From contig OX459100.1 of the NCBI GenBank assembly GCA_949775045.1, positions 1,522,501 through 1,586,500 of the forward strand: a DNA stretch of 64,000 nucleotides, in the 5' to 3' direction. Position 1 is the first letter of the stretch, and the number at the start of each line of letters is the position of its first letter. The notes under the pieces were generated by a model that saw nothing but the letters and a program-made list of their open reading frames with translations, did no database searches and had not been told where the DNA came from. Below are positions 23,030 to 34,625 of the stretch, in pieces. The position numbers were made by a program, and so were the translations under genes. The stretch is from Metridium senile. Taxonomy: Eukaryota > Cnidaria > Anthozoa > Actiniaria > Metridiidae.

Positions 23030-23485
23030 TCATTTTTCTCTCTTCCTTACTGTTATTTCCTATTTACATCTCTTGTTTTTTTCTTTTTCTATTATCCTAC
23101 TTTTCATTTCATTTCTTCCTTTCCTTTCTCTTCGCTTTTTTTTCTTTTCTTTTCTTGTGATCTTTTTTGCCTTTCCTTTCCTTTCTTTTACTTGCCTTTC
23201 CTTAGCCCTTTCCTTTCTTTTCCCTTTCATTTTTCATTTCATTTTTTTATTTCTTTTCGTTTTGTTTTATTTGCTTGCCTATTTTCTTTTCTTAACCTTA
23301 CCCCTTTCTTACCTTTTCTTGTCGGTTATTTTTCCTTATGTTATCATTTTAACATATTTTTTTTCTTTTGTCATAGTATTTCACCTCCTTCATTTTTCTT
23401 ATCCTTCTTTGCTTATCTTATCTGTCTGCTTTTCCTTTTTAAGCATTTCCTTCTTCCTAAGTCTTTTCTTCTCTCCTTGTTTTTC
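23030..23485 (+). repeat. Pyrimidine-rich tract (TTTCCTTTC-type)
   Basis: About 450 bp almost devoid of purines on the + strand. The Phe/Ser/Leu-rich ORFs here reflect composition. Confidence 0.85.
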
Positions 23486-23591
23486 TATAATGATTGTCAG
23501 TACATCTGGATATATGGTCAATTAATTGCACTGGTGTGGTGATATATAGTGTTGATAAAATTCTGTAATGCAGTTAATGTAGTCTTGTAGT

Positions 23592-23800
23592 ACAGTCACA
23601 GTGAAGAAACTCGAACCGTGAACACTTTTGTTGTTAATCCCCGGAGCGAATAGATTAGAATAAGATTTATTATGAACTCTCAGTGTATCTTTAACTCACT
23701 GCTTCATTTTTAGAGGTTTTGAAGCAGTAGAAGGTTCACAAAATATTAACATGAAAAAAGTCAAGTGTTCACGGTTCGAGTATCCTCACTGTAAAATATC
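23592..23800. mobile_element. MITE family C
   Basis: CACAGTGAAGAAACTCGAAC with CGTGAACACTTTTG is matched inverted by AAGTGTTCACGGTTCGAG and TATCCTCACTGT. Two other copies lie at 29060-29240 and 39226-39530. Confidence 0.75.
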
Positions 23801-23979
23801 ACATGTATTGTCATTTTTTCCTCGTCTGGATTTTCTTTCTATTTGAAATATTCATTGTTTTTGTAATAATTCACACTAGTGTTTGCTTTTCTAAAACGCC
23901 CCATAAAGTCAGTATAAAAGGGTTTAGTTCTTGAAGTGTTGTGTTCAGTTAAATTATTATCCTTGGTACGTGTTTTCTT

Positions 23980-25130
23980 CCTTTAATCAGTTTGCATATA
24001 TTTTTTTTGCCTTTTCGTGACTTTACCATTATCAAATTAAATTTTCTAAAAGTAAGGGTTAAAATCCTTTTTTCTTTTTTTAATTTAATCATGACTATCT
24101 AGTCTTTTATTCTTTTCTTAATTATCATGTCTTTTTATCTTCCTAATTATCTTATTTTTCATGTGTTTCTTGTCGCGTTAACAATGCATGGTCAAAACGC
24201 CTAACGAAGTGTGTCTCTTACAAGAACCTTCTATAGTTCTGTAATCATTGACACTTATATTCCTTGTTTAGTCATTTGTCGGCTTGTCGTAATCTTAACT
24301 AGTTTTCCTTATCTTTTTTATGTCTTAACAATGCTAGAAATTGTCTTAAACGTGTGGGTGGACAGGGCCTCAGTAGATCTGTTGTAAAAATAATTTGTTC
24401 AATGTTTAGTTTTTGTCGTAATCTTAATTATTTTCGATTTCACGTTATCTTTCAGTTCTTTATTACCATATAAAACGTGCAATAAAGTTTCTTGTAGTTC
24501 TTTTCAATCATTATATTATTTGTTTAAGTCATTGTCGTACTATAAACTCTTATTTTCATCTTTTTATATCTCAGTTATTTCATACTAACTATACCGCCGC
24601 TCAGAATTGTCTCAGAAAACGACATTCAGTGGGACTTGCGTCGATGCGGTTTCGGCCTTTTTTCAACACGATATTTCGGTAATTAATTTCAATGTTAACT
24701 ACTGTATTGTGGTTTCTTGCCGTCAATAGGCGATTTTGTTTTGTTATTTTGGGCTCCGGTATTCGGTAAAATGCAAGATTAATTACGGTATTGTGAGCGG
24801 TATTGCCAAAATAAACAATTATTTTTGGTAGCTTTCTCGTTTTTGTTGAAATTTTTGTGATATTGCAGTTTGCACTTCTCCCCAATGTCCCCCTCTTTTA
24901 CATTTACTGAGTTCTGTTACAACGGTTCTTTGTCCTTGCCGTAATCTTTTTTCCTTCAACTTTTTATGTCTTTATTTCATATTAACAATAATCAAAATTG
25001 TCTAGAAGGTGTGAGTGAAAATAATTTTGTAATAAGTTCTGTTGCAATAATAAAACTTTCTCTGTTCTAAGCCCTTGTCGTAATCTTACCTTTTTTCCTA
25101 ATCTTTTTATGCCCTTATTTCATATTATCA
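23980..25130 (+). repeat. T-rich region with diverged tandem units
   Basis: GTCGTAATCTTA and CTTTTTATGTCTT-like phrases recur near 24287, 24415, 24937 and 25077, followed by AATTGTCT and GTGGGTG-type segments. No coding exon recognised. 25130-25760 has no clear feature. Confidence 0.5.
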
Positions 25131-25759
25131 ATACGCTTAATTGGCTACAACGAGTGGGTGAAAATGGCCTTAGAAGTTCTGTTATCATTACACGTTCGTT
25201 AAAGTACGTCTTTCGTAACGCATCGTGCCTTGACCTGCATGTACTCCATAAACTTCCTAAATTGCTCAAATCCGGACGCACACAAAGGGGCTGTAGAGAT
25301 AGGCTAATCAAGCCAATCTAAAGCACTCTTAGAAGGCCTTTTTAACACGCTTTAAAAAGTAAAAAATTCACATTTAAGAACTCATGCCTTTTGAAGGTGT
25401 AATTTAAACTCCTGTTATCAATAATAGAAGGTGTATTTTTGGTTCATAGTAGACGAAAATAACGCGGACAACAAGAAAATGGCCGGCTTGCGTCGGCGTT
25501 TCTAAGAAAAAAAGCAGATTAAATAGACAACTTTTGCAAAGTAAAAGGGAACGTTTATACCCCCGAGAAAGAGTATATTGCTAGGTTACGTTGCGGACGT
25601 CTACGTCGTAAAAATAAAAACAAACGTCCCTTCCCGTCAGTCAGGCAATATATACTTCTTCTTCTTCTTTCCCTTCTCCTACATCTTCTATCACTTTCTG
25701 ATTGGTTCATCACTTTTCCTACTTCATATTGATACTTGATGTATCTCTTTTACTCCTTG

Positions 25760-25872
25760 CCTTTTACTTCGGGCTAAAGTTCGAAACCTCAGTAAATTTC
25801 ATTCTATTACCTATCGTTTATATCAAACACCGACGCAGCCTATACTAGTTTACTCGCTAGTTTCCATTTATA
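25760..25872 (+). repeat. Hammerhead-like half-motif joined to one satellite monomer
   Basis: TTCGGGCTAAAGTTCGAAAC then CTCAGTAAATTTC runs directly into CCTATCGTTTATATCAAACA and CGACGCAGCCTATACTAG. It shows that the satellite monomer and the GCTAAAGCTCGAAACG block belong to one repeat family. Confidence 0.55.
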
Positions 25873-26410
25873 TTTCAGTCAATATTAGTCTATTTTCGTA
25901 GTGTAAAAGTTACCATTTTAACTACAAACTGTGCTATCTTGATAGCGATCTAATACCTGTACGGGTCCTTACACCAGTCAAGAGACTCCCACAAGAAAAG
26001 ACACATATTGAGTGTGTTTTGTTACTAGTTTCGTTTTCCTTGTAACAAAGCAATTTCCTGTAGTGCTATATTTCTTATCTTCTCGGGCAAGGAAGACAAA
26101 ATTTGTTTGCCATGAGATATCAGGATATCACACATTGTGGGCGCTCGACAATGAATGAGAAAAACCCAATTAATTCTGTGTAATTGGCCATACTGTTCGA
26201 TTCCGCCAATTTATTACATGTAAAGTTCCTCTAACAAAGACTTGATCGAGTTTTGCAATGAATAGATTACGTTAGTTGCTAATTGGCAACCAAGTGCGTT
26301 TGAGCCTCTCTAGTACTTCGAACAAAAGCAAACATACCACTTCAAGTACTTAGGAACACGTTAAATGAGGTATAATTGACTTGATGCTCACGCGCCGCTT
26401 CCTGTGTCGG
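25873..26410. other. 5' flank of the first 4-Cys peptide gene
   Basis: No repeat or exon identified. The sequence here is less AT-extreme than the surroundings. Confidence 0.4.
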
Positions 26411-26416
26411 TAAAGA

Positions 26417-26424
26417 CATATAAG
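26417..26424 (+). promoter_or_regulatory. TATA box (CATATAAG) of the first 4-Cys peptide gene
   Basis: It lies about 40 bp upstream of the ATG at 26462, which would place the TSS close to 26447 with a 5' UTR of only about 15 nt. The segment ACAGCAACTATGAAGACC around the start is identical in the paralogue at 37206. Confidence 0.45.
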
Positions 26425-26461
26425 TCCCCGACGCCACGTTGGTTTCTATCAAACAGCAACT

Positions 26462-29400
26462 ATGAAGACCTCAACGCACCTTGTACTACTGGTTCTTATG
26501 CTTAACTATGTATTAATTGATGCCTTTCACATCGGGATCGGTAAGGATAAACCTGGCGGCAAAAGATCGTTAAAGGTTAGTTACCGTAATATTTTATAAT
26601 TTTTGTTTGTTTCTTTTCTTTTCTTTTCTTTTCTTTCCTATTCTTTTTGATCTCGTTATAGTGTTTTTATTATAATTTAAAAGTTATTCATTGTATCTGG
26701 TGAAAAAATAACAACATTGTTTCCTCTTGTTGTGGAGACATTTCTGTATAAGCTATAAACTAGTCTGTTCATTACTGATCGAGTGTGCCTGTTTATTATA
26801 AATTGAAAATTATTGGGCGTATCTGGAGAATATATATATATATTTTCCTCTTGTTGTGGAGACATTTCTGTATAACCTATAAACTAGTCTGTTCACTATT
26901 GTGCTTTTATCATAAATCATTTGGTGTATCTGGAATATATATATATATATTCCTCTTGTTGTAGGGACATCTCTGTATATGCCCATCTTTTATAGCAGAA
27001 GAAAAGGGATCGGCTACCATATACTAATCATTCATTCACAGTTACTCACTGAAAAAAACGATTCAAATAACTTAGTAAACCAATGCATACTTAAGCCGGC
27101 ATTGCTCACCATATTTTTATAATATACACCCTTTCGAATTCCTAGAAAGTTTGTCATGCTCAAAAGCCTACAAGTCAGTGGCGCAAAGGATCATGGATTA
27201 GTTCAGAAACTAAATGTGCATTCGGCACGCCTTTCTAGTTGTCTGATAAGTACTGACACATTGTGGTTCTCCGTAGTCCCCTGCGATAATAGATTGTAGC
27301 CTGTTTTCACTTCACGGGTGACAAAGTTTTTCGAAAAGGGTATATACCTAATTCAAAAAAGGTTGACGGGGCGAACGGCGATTGGCCATTGGCCATTGCA
27401 CGACCGTAAGGGACTGTGGGTAATACGGATTTCTTCTTATTCCATTCTAAATTACCCAAACACCGTTCAGCGATGACCTTAGATGGGTGTCCCTAAGGTT
27501 TCGCTGAACGGTGGAGGCATTGTTTGGCTAATTTATAAAAGGAATAAGAAGGATTCGTATTACCCACAGTCCCTTATGGTCGTGCAATGGCCAATGGCCA
27601 ATCGCCGTTCGCCCCGTCAACCTTTTTTGAATTAGGTGTACACAATATTTGAAGGATTAAGCAAAGAGCAGAATGCCTATCGCTCCGTGGACATTATTAG
27701 TTAAAGGATTCGGAATTAACAGAAAGAAAATCTATGCAAATCTATACGGACTTGTTGTGAATGGATCACGAACTAGTAAAAGAACAGTCACTCGTTTAGA
27801 CAAAATAATACATATAGTATGTTGTAGTTTAGTTGTTCTTAACAATTCATTGAAAATATAAAAAAGGCTTCGCTCTTTCGGTTCTGAAACTTCTGTATAA
27901 ACCGGTATTGTAGTGGTTGCCTTAGAAATATCGACGCAGCTTTAGTTATTGTTATTTGTGATATTTTTCAACAAAATTAGAATAAAATTCCAATATTAAG
28001 CGTGCATTTTAGTGAGATTTATTTTCATAATCAGACATCCTACAGATTAGCGAAAAAATAATTGACTAGCCTCCGGCCATACCTGAAAACACTTGCGACG
28101 ACCTTGATTAATTTGGATATTACAAAAGCCGGCCTCATTCAATAATTGTTTATAAAATCTTTTACGGCGTCGTGGAAGCAAATATTGTACCTTCGCTTTA
28201 AATCACGATTTCTCGGAAGCGCACAAAATTAAATCCCAGTATTTAATAATACACGCTTAAAAACATATATTTGAGACAAGATTTGCAGTTAATTTTCACA
28301 ATCAGACATTCTACAGATTAGCGAAAATTAATTGACTAACCTCCGGCCATACCTAAAAACACTTGCCATGACCTTGATTAATTTGGATATCACAAAAACC
28401 GGCCTCACCAAATAATTGTTTATAAAATCTTGTACGGCGTCGTGGAAGCAAATATTATACATTAGCTTTAAATCACGATTTCTTTAATAGATGCACACAA
28501 TGTCACTAAATAAACATTCCAGGTGATTTCGTGCGCGCATTTCCGGTTAGTATAAGCCAATCCGAAGCATATTTGTCGCATCGCCAACAGTTCCAAAATG
28601 GCGTCGTTCGAGAGAGTTGTTTCCCAAGTTAACCCTATATATAATACGTCCTTAACATAACTTTACATTAAATTCTATGTAACTTATACAACAAAAGCTC
28701 TCTGCTGCTCTATCAGTAATAATAAAAAAGAATAAAAACAAAACGCAAATGCATAAAAATAACAGAAATCGTTACTGTCTCGAGGCGCCATTTTCGAACT
28801 GTTCGTTTTGACAAACAATTCTTTGAGCGCTATGAAGCGAGATAACCTGGCTTGGAGTTATTGTACTTCAAGAAATCCATCTTTTCACTTGCGAAGAAGT
28901 GCATTACTCAAGTTCAGGACTTTCTTATAGATTTTGAGGAAACCATATTAATGACACACTCAAGTTCAGGACTTCATTATAGATTTTGAGAAAACCATAT
29001 TAATGACACACTCAAGTTCAGGACTTCCTTATAGATTTTGAGAAAACCATATTAATCATGACACAATAAAATTTTAAAAACTCTCAGAGTTACCCACATC
29101 CCTAAGCAAATAGATTAGAAATAAGATATATCATAAACTTTATTTGAAACTTTTAGAGATTTGAAGCAGTGAGAATGTTCAGAAGATAACAACCTAAAAA
29201 TGTTCAGAGTTAATGGTTCGAATGTCCTCGCCATTTTTGACAATTTACGTTTGCGACAAAAACTAGTTAACTATGTTGGTGTGGTCATTGAGATTTAACA
29301 AATAGAACGATAAGTAGCCGTTAAATTACGTAGTGTAGGTTGCGTCGGTGTTTCGAAAGGAACCTGTTTTGCGATATAAATGTACAAAAACAAACGGTTA

Positions 29401-30419
29401 CAACAGTGTGGACTGCGTCGGTGTTTCGAAAGGAACTTGTTTAGTGATATAAATGTACAAATACAAGCGATTACAACAGTGTGGAGACTGCGTAGGTGTT
29501 TCGAAAGGAACTTGTTTAGTGATATAAATGTACAAAAACAAGCGGTTGCAGCAGTGTGGACTGTGTCGGTGTTGCGAAAGGAACTTGTTTAGGGATATAA
29601 ATTTACAGAAACAAGCCGGTTACACTAGTGCAGAATGCAATGGTATTTTGAAGGAGACAATTGTGTGGACTGTGTCGGTGTTTCGAAAGGAACTAGCTAG
29701 TTCGGAATACAAATGTTTAAAAACAATGGGCGACACTATAGTGCAGTCACCGTAATTTAATGCAATTTATGGCGTTTAAGAAAAAAAATGTCAAGAAATG
29801 ATACACAACACAAGATATGTTTAAGCGTTTTTGGGCGACTTTAGAAGTTTTTGGGCGACTTTAGGCGTTATGGCGATTTTAGGAGTTTGGGGGCGATGTT
29901 ATTTGTGGTCTGTTTGGTGTATGCAATGTTGTTTTGAAGAAAACACGTACGATAACTATCAGTTAAACTTGTGTGAACTGCGTTGGTGTTACGGAAGGAA
30001 CTTGTTTTTAGGATATAAATGTACACTGAAAAACAAGCAAATACTGAAATAGCAAAAGTCCCCTTCACTGTCATCTTGAAAGGTAGCCGGGCCTTCACTT
30101 CGTCTCGCTTCGATGCAAAGGTTCAGCTTACCTTTCAAGATGTCGCAGGGAACTGTGAAGGGGACTATTTAACGTAATACGCACGACAACCTTTTTAGCT
30201 TAAACCTTTTTTAACCTTTGAAATACGTTTATTGATTTAAACAATATTTTTGTTTTCTAGCTCGCTGGGATGGTCAGAAGTGAAGACTGCAGTGAGTTGC
30301 AGAAGATATGCCGTAACATTGATGCCAAAGAATTTCAATCTGATATTAACCTCGTGTGCCGTACAGCCATCAAACTATGCTATTATATCACAGACATCAA
30401 TCAGGCCCGAAGGAAATAA
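26462..30419 (+). CDS. Small secreted 4-cysteine protein, paralogue 1 (90 aa, two exons)
   Basis: Exons are 26462-26575 (38 codons) and 30261-30419 (52 codons plus TAA), joined in phase 0 across a 3.7-kb GT-AG intron (AAG|GTTAGT, TTTTCTAG). Residues 1-21 form a signal peptide (LVLLVLMLNYVLIDA). They are followed by FHIGIGKDKPGG and a Lys-Arg site, so a short amidated N-terminal peptide could be released. The second exon carries four cysteines spaced C-x6-C-x15-C-x6-C (DCSELQKIC, VCRTAIKLC), a basic tail and no transmembrane segment. The symmetric spacing suggests two helices tied by two disulphides; that is inference. The paralogue at 37206-38134 has the same exon structure and spacing. I do not recognise the family. 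Role unknown: secreted signal, defence or venom-like roles are all possible. Confidence 0.85.
26655..26965 (+). repeat. Three tandem units of about 117 bp in the intron of paralogue 1
   Basis: CCTCTTGTTGTGGAGACATT, TCTGTATAAGCTATAAACTA and GTCTGTTCA recur with degradation in the third unit. A short AT dinucleotide run precedes the second and third. Confidence 0.75.
27345..27645. mobile_element. MITE family D, near-perfect palindrome
   Basis: Arms of about 105 bp: left ACCTAATTCAAAAAAGGTTG, GGGGCGAACGGCGATTGGCC; right GGCCAATCGCCGTTCGCCCC, AACCTTTTTTGAATTAGGT. A second short inverted repeat (CACCGTTCAGCG / CGCTGAACGGTG) forms the centre. It lies in the intron of paralogue 1. Confidence 0.85.
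28008..28485 (+). repeat. About 280-bp spaced tandem duplication
   Basis: CAGACATYCTACAGATTAGC, GACTARCCTCCGGCCATACC, TTGATTAATTTGGATATYAC and ACGGCGTCGTGGAAGCAAAT occur in both copies (28035-28212 and 28300-28485). Confidence 0.8.
28585..28815. mobile_element. Possible MITE with ACAGTTCCAAAATGGCG ends
   Basis: AACAGTTCCAAAATGGCG (28588) is opposed by GCGCCATTTTCGAACTGTTC (28784). The interior is AT-rich. Confidence 0.4.
28905..29056 (+). repeat. Three copies of a 52-bp unit
   Basis: CTCAAGTTCAGGACTT, TTATAGATTTTGAG and AAACCATATTAATGACACA are nearly identical in each. Confidence 0.85.
29058..29242. mobile_element. MITE family C, diverged copy
   Basis: GCAAATAGATTAGAAATAAG, TTTTAGAGATTTGAAGCAGT and GTTCAGAGTTAATGGTTCGA, then ATGTCCTCGC, align with 23592-23800. 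Confidence 0.55.
29330..29720 (+). repeat. About 71-bp minisatellite, six units
   Basis: GTGTGGACTGCGTCGGTG, TTTCGAAAGGAACTTGTTT and GTGATATAAATGTACAA repeat; an outlier unit lies at 29965-30035. The short ORFs here read the repeat. Confidence 0.8.
30055..30172. mobile_element. MITE family A, short copy in the intron of paralogue 1
   Basis: GTCCCCTTCACTGTCATC and TTGAAAGGTAGCCGGGCCTT are opposed by ACCTTTCAAGATGTCGCAGG and GAACTGTGAAGGGGACTATT. It ends less than 100 bp before the exon 2 acceptor. Confidence 0.8.
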
Positions 30420-30424
30420 TTATA

Positions 30425-30700
30425 ATATCGACAAATTCATATTCTGAGATAAATATATTCGTTAAATATAGAAATATTTTGTGAACAATTGATTGTTAAA
30501 TAAAATAATTAAAACAGCAAGATATTGTTTAGTTTTGATCCTGAAAGAAAGAGAAAGAGGGAGAGAGGGAGGGAGAGATCAGAAGGAGGGAGAGAGGGAG
30601 AGAAAGAAAAGTTCCCTTCGCAGTTACTCTTCATGAATCCGCCATTTTGTTTCTAAAAATAGTAACAAAATGGCGGATTCATAAGTATTCAAAAAATCAT
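30425..30700. other. 3' flank of paralogue 1: shared 3' UTR block, GA tract, small palindrome
   Basis: TGAACAATTGATTGTTAAAT (30481) matches the 3' region of paralogue 2, so the duplication included the 3' UTR. AATAAAATAATT follows and may serve as poly-A signal. A purine tract occupies 30545-30612. GAATCCGCCATTTTGTT (30636) is opposed by AACAAAATGGCGGATTC (30664). Confidence 0.55.
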
Positions 30701-31086
30701 ATCTTTCGGTTCCGATATCGGAATGGAATTATTATTAATTTTTACATTGAGCAATATTTCGATTTTCTCTCGAAAATGATGACGTCATTTTCCCGCCAAA
30801 CATGTCGAAATTCAAAAAAGTAAAACGATAGAGTTTTGAGTTTTGGCAAAGGCTTCAACGTTACCAAGTTTCATGAAATTCCATTAAAATACTAAAACGT
30901 TTTACCTAGATGAAACATTTTAGACCCATTCTAGTCCGACGTGTATTTACTGCGGTTCTCGACTTTCTACGAACTCAGACATACCAATGGCTAGTTATGA
31001 AATAGGTTTATGTCTGAGCTATCAGAAAGCCGTTATATAATGATTTTTTTAAGTAGCTACTTAAGTCTATTTGAAGATCATCGACT

Positions 31087-31472
31087 TTTTCACATTTCTC
31101 TGCGCCATTTTGAAAGGTAGCAGTGCCTTTGCATCGAAGTGATTCAAGATTTCAAGATTCAAGATTCAAGATTTTTTTAAATTTTGTCTCAGAATACTAC
31201 ATTTACATATAAAGGACAGATTTACATATTTTACGGACAATGGTAATTGTAACAGCTGGAAGACTGATCTACACAATTACCCACAAAAATTATTGACAAT
31301 GATAGGTCAGAAAAGCGAACGGTGAGCTTGCAATAATAGAGACATATGAATAATTGTACAAGGTGTGAAAAAGGGTATCTATATCATTGCAAGCTAACCC
31401 TTCGTCTCACTTCAATGCAAAGGCACGGCTACCTTTCAAAATGGCGCAGGGAACTATGAAAGGGACTATTCA
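31087..31472. mobile_element. MITE family A copy interrupted by a nested insertion (31142-31317)
   Basis: The arms CGCCATTTTGAAAGGTAGCA, GAACGGTGAGCTTGCAATAA and inverted TACCTTTCAAAATGGCGCAG are intact. Between GCATCGAAGTGA and GAACGGTGAGC sits a foreign segment. It starts with four TTCAAGAT-type repeats and a T-run, as a reversed retroposon tail would. Confidence 0.7.
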
Positions 31473-31473
31473 A

Positions 31474-31808
31474 TTGCCCTATTTCATTATGACGTCACGA
31501 TGTGTTTTAGTAGGGGATAGAATCGCCGAAAACAATGGTGACTTCAACTAAATCTTCTTTCTCTTTGAAAATTGAGCTTCAAATTATCTAATTTTTATGT
31601 ACGTTATGTACGTTATGTGCCTATGTTTATACTTTCAAATTTATGGCATTTTGCTGTCATTTCTTTCCTATCCGTCTTGTAAATGCAATTTTATCGTGTA
31701 TTCTTGTATTGTTGTTATGAATCTTTCCCCCACTGGCGACCATGATCCTTAGCGTTAGAACAATAGAATGTTTTGATGTGACGTCATAGTGAAATAGGAC
31801 AATTATAA
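31474..31808. mobile_element. MITE family B, copy 1
   Basis: AATTGCCCTATTTCATTATG with ACGTCA is opposed by TGACGTCATAGTGAAATAGG with ACAATT. The interior (GGGGATAGAATCGCCGAAAA, TTGAAAATTGAGCTTC) is shared with 38590-38912 at about 90% or better. Confidence 0.85.
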
Positions 31809-31815
31809 TCCCCTA

Positions 31816-32012
31816 TAACAATGTTATACCAATCACCAAGGTACACTGAATTAAAATCGTTGTTGCAATCAGAACTACATTCCACATTCAATAGACTGCG
31901 ATGGATGTCGTATTTTTTCTCTTGTAATCGATTTATTCATAGTTTATTTTGGTTGTACCTTATTGTGTTATATGACCATAACAAGTTGTTGCAGTGGTTG
32001 ATGAAGAAACAA
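31816..32012 (+). repeat. Dispersed repeat, copy 2 (partner at 16130-16370)
   Basis: Shares TATGACCATAACAAGTTGTT and the upstream ATCGATTTATTCATAG with copy 1. 32013-32880 shows no gene or repeat I can support. Confidence 0.5.
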
Positions 32013-32884
32013 ATAGTGTGAGTATTTTCTTGCTATTATGACGCCATATACCACGTGACCTCCTAACAATCAGCACTAAAAAATTAAGGACATTGATACC
32101 AACATGCATAGCGATTTTCATTGAAAATTAGCAAATATCTTGAAAGTACGAAGCCAAAATCTTAGTTCTTGGCGGGGGGTCTTTTCACAAAGAAATACGT
32201 TAAAATACTTGAGGCCGGGGTGATAAAACTGCTGGAACTTTTGAAGCACAACCATTAAGTCGTTAAATATTTTGATCTTTGAAAATTAGATATCTCATGC
32301 GCACCTGTTAAGAATCAAATTACTCAGACAATTTGCAGGTGAAAGTAAGATATTTAAAGGACATAAAGCAAAGTCATCAGTTGTTCAATTACAAGCGTTA
32401 CGTTATCTTTTTTTTTTTGTCGTATCAAGCGTAATTAGTTCTAATATATCTGTAATTAAGAATACATTGTATCAATAAACTGTATCATAAAAAAGCGTCG
32501 CGTTAACTAGGAAGTACTGGTGAGTTATTCGTCTTCTTTTGTCATTTTTTGTATTTCTCGTTGTCTTTAAAGTGTTTTTCCTCTGCTCTTTTTTTGGATG
32601 TCCTTTCTTTTTAATTCTTATTCTTTGTTTATTGTATTGCTTTTTGCCAGAGAACGTCAAAGTTATCAAATATTATTGTTAATGTAAATAGTGAATAAGG
32701 AATGTAATATTTATGTACTTGAATATTGATAAAAGGTGTTTGATTTAGACCAAAACAGGCTGTAATAAGTTCTCTCTGATTGGGCTACCTTTGTATTTGC
32801 ACGTTGCAATCAGGCTATTAATAAATTCTTCAAATATTCTATTAAACACTTTAAAACCTTTTAGCATATAATTAGCTTTCAACA

Positions 32885-33000
32885 GGTGACACTAGTAAGG
32901 GTTATCGGCCTGAAGCGAGGGGTTATGTGATAAATTCACCGAGGGCGCAGCCCGATATATCACATAACCACTAGCTGAAGGCCTATAACTGGCTTATTTT
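32885..33000. mobile_element. Small palindrome around a GC-richer centre
   Basis: TCGGCCTGAAGCGAGGGGTT and ATGTGATAAATTC pair with ATATATCACATAACCAC and CTGAAGGCC; the centre is CGAGGGCGCAGCCCG. Confidence 0.5.
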
Positions 33001-33433
33001 TACATTAATTGGGGAGGTTTTCAGAATTGTTCTTTTAACCAATCAAAAAGACATAATGTATGAGTTCCTTTCTTCCTACCTTTTAGTTCGCAAGAGTTGT
33101 TGAAAGGAATAAAAAATGTTTAATTGAGTGATTTACTATTGTTTTACCTCACATATACTGAATAGCAGTTGATTTTTATTCAAAAGGCGCGGTATTTGAA
33201 CTGATAAATGTTCTTTGTTTTGTATTCGCCCGTTCATAGCAAAACAATGTACAGTTATTTTCTACTTTCTAAGCTCTTTAATATTCAGTCCAAAGATTTC
33301 ACAACAGTTAGCGTCGGGCTGAAATCGGATACTTTTGGTACTACTTTAATAGGAGGCCGTCTAAATTAACTGTTTAAGATAAAACTAAATAAATTGAAAG
33401 TTTGATTAATTTACTAAATTTCATTAGAAATTG

Positions 33434-33832
33434 AGTTGAGGCACAGGCAGCCCAAGCAATTCACTTTTACAGTAGAGATATGTGTGGAAAAAATCGATAT
33501 TTTTTATTGAAATAAATTTGAACATATTTCAATCCTGTGTTGTTGTTAAACTTATTTAATGTCATTCTGGGTGGTTTTTAAACGTTTTAGAGCATTTTTT
33601 CTTAATTTGTGCCCACCTGTACTTAAATATTAGTACAGGTGGGCAAAAATTAAGAAAAAATGCTCTAAAACGTTTAAAAACCACCCAGAATGTTCCCAGA
33701 ATGACATTAAATAAGTTTAACAACAACACAGGATTGAAATATGTTCAAATTTATTTCAATAAAAAATATCGATTTTTTTCCACACATATCTCTACTGTAA
33801 AAGTGAATTGCTTGGGCTGCCTGTGGTTGAGG
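33434..33832. mobile_element. Young foldback element with target-site duplication
   Basis: CACAGGCAGCCCAAGCAATT (from 33442) is mirrored by AATTGCTTGGGCTGCCTGTG at the right end. Arms of about 185 bp are almost perfect apart from an 11-bp duplication (GTTCCCAGAAT) in the right arm. The centre is TACTTAAATATTAGTA. GTTGAGG flanks both ends, a 7-bp target-site duplication. The arms hold no ORF. Confidence 0.85.
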
Positions 33833-34082
33833 CTACCTAAAATTAACCGCTAAACTAATGGTCAAGCAGATCAGGGGGTTCCTATATAATTACAAACAAC
33901 AAACATTTACAAGAAAGGCACAATCGTGTACATTGTGTTCTCCCCCGGAAAAAAGACAGTTTTCGTGTCGCATTTCAAAGTTATGTGACTTCAACTACAA
34001 TAATAATTTACTTATCTAATTTAGGTACGACTATCGAGGTGTCGTTTACCATGTAGGAATTTAGTTTTGAGATATCTGTTTT

Positions 34083-34145
34083 GTTAATTGACACACTCTT
34101 GACGTCATAAAATGTTCTAAATTGAAGTCAAGTGTGTGTCAATAT
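34083..34145. repeat. Short palindrome TTGACACACTCTTGACGTCA
   Basis: TTGACACACTCTTGAC at the left mirrors GTCAAGTGTGTGTCAA at the right, with CTTGACGTCATAAAATG between. Confidence 0.6.
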
Positions 34146-34284
34146 ATAAGAAAAAGGACAAAACCAAAACTATTTTTTTTCGAATTCTCTTGAGAAAACG
34201 GAAGGTTTTGTAAATTATGGACATGAAGCATTATATAATGCTTTATGTTCATTTGCATTCCATTGTTAAGTTCTTCTATTCTAC

Positions 34285-34625
34285 ACCATAATCCCTCCGT
34301 GTTTCAATTCAAACGTAGCTTATGCGATATACAATGCTTTCCCCGTGACCAGAGAAGAGTATCGGATTGGACAAAATGGTCATGAATTTTTTAAGTACTA
34401 TTTAAAAAACGAGCAGCAGTGTTTTATCAGGTATAAAATCCCGAGAGCGAAGCCCAAGGGATTTTATACCTGATAAAACACTTGCTGCGAGTTTTTTGAA
34501 TGACTTAAAAAACTCATTAATAATTCATGACCATTTTGTCCAATCCGATACTCTGGTCACGAGGAAAGCATTGTATATCGCATAATCTACGTCTGAAACA
34601 CGTCGGGATTTTATACCTGATAAAA
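34285..34625. mobile_element. MITE with about 140-bp arms
   Basis: GCGATATACAATGCTTTCC, GAGTATCGGATTGGACAAAA and TGTTTTATCAGGTATAAAAT are answered by ATTTTATACCTGATAAAACA, TTTTGTCCAATCCGATACTC and GGAAAGCATTGTATATCGC. The centre is GCGAAGCCC. A loose copy of the inner arm (GGGATTTTATACCTGATAAA) recurs just outside the right end. Confidence 0.8.

Noticed and set aside
23021..23542. 173-residue hydrophobic ORF resembling a membrane protein
   Set aside because: Pure composition effect of a pyrimidine tract; the overlapping frame is equally open and equally hydrophobic.
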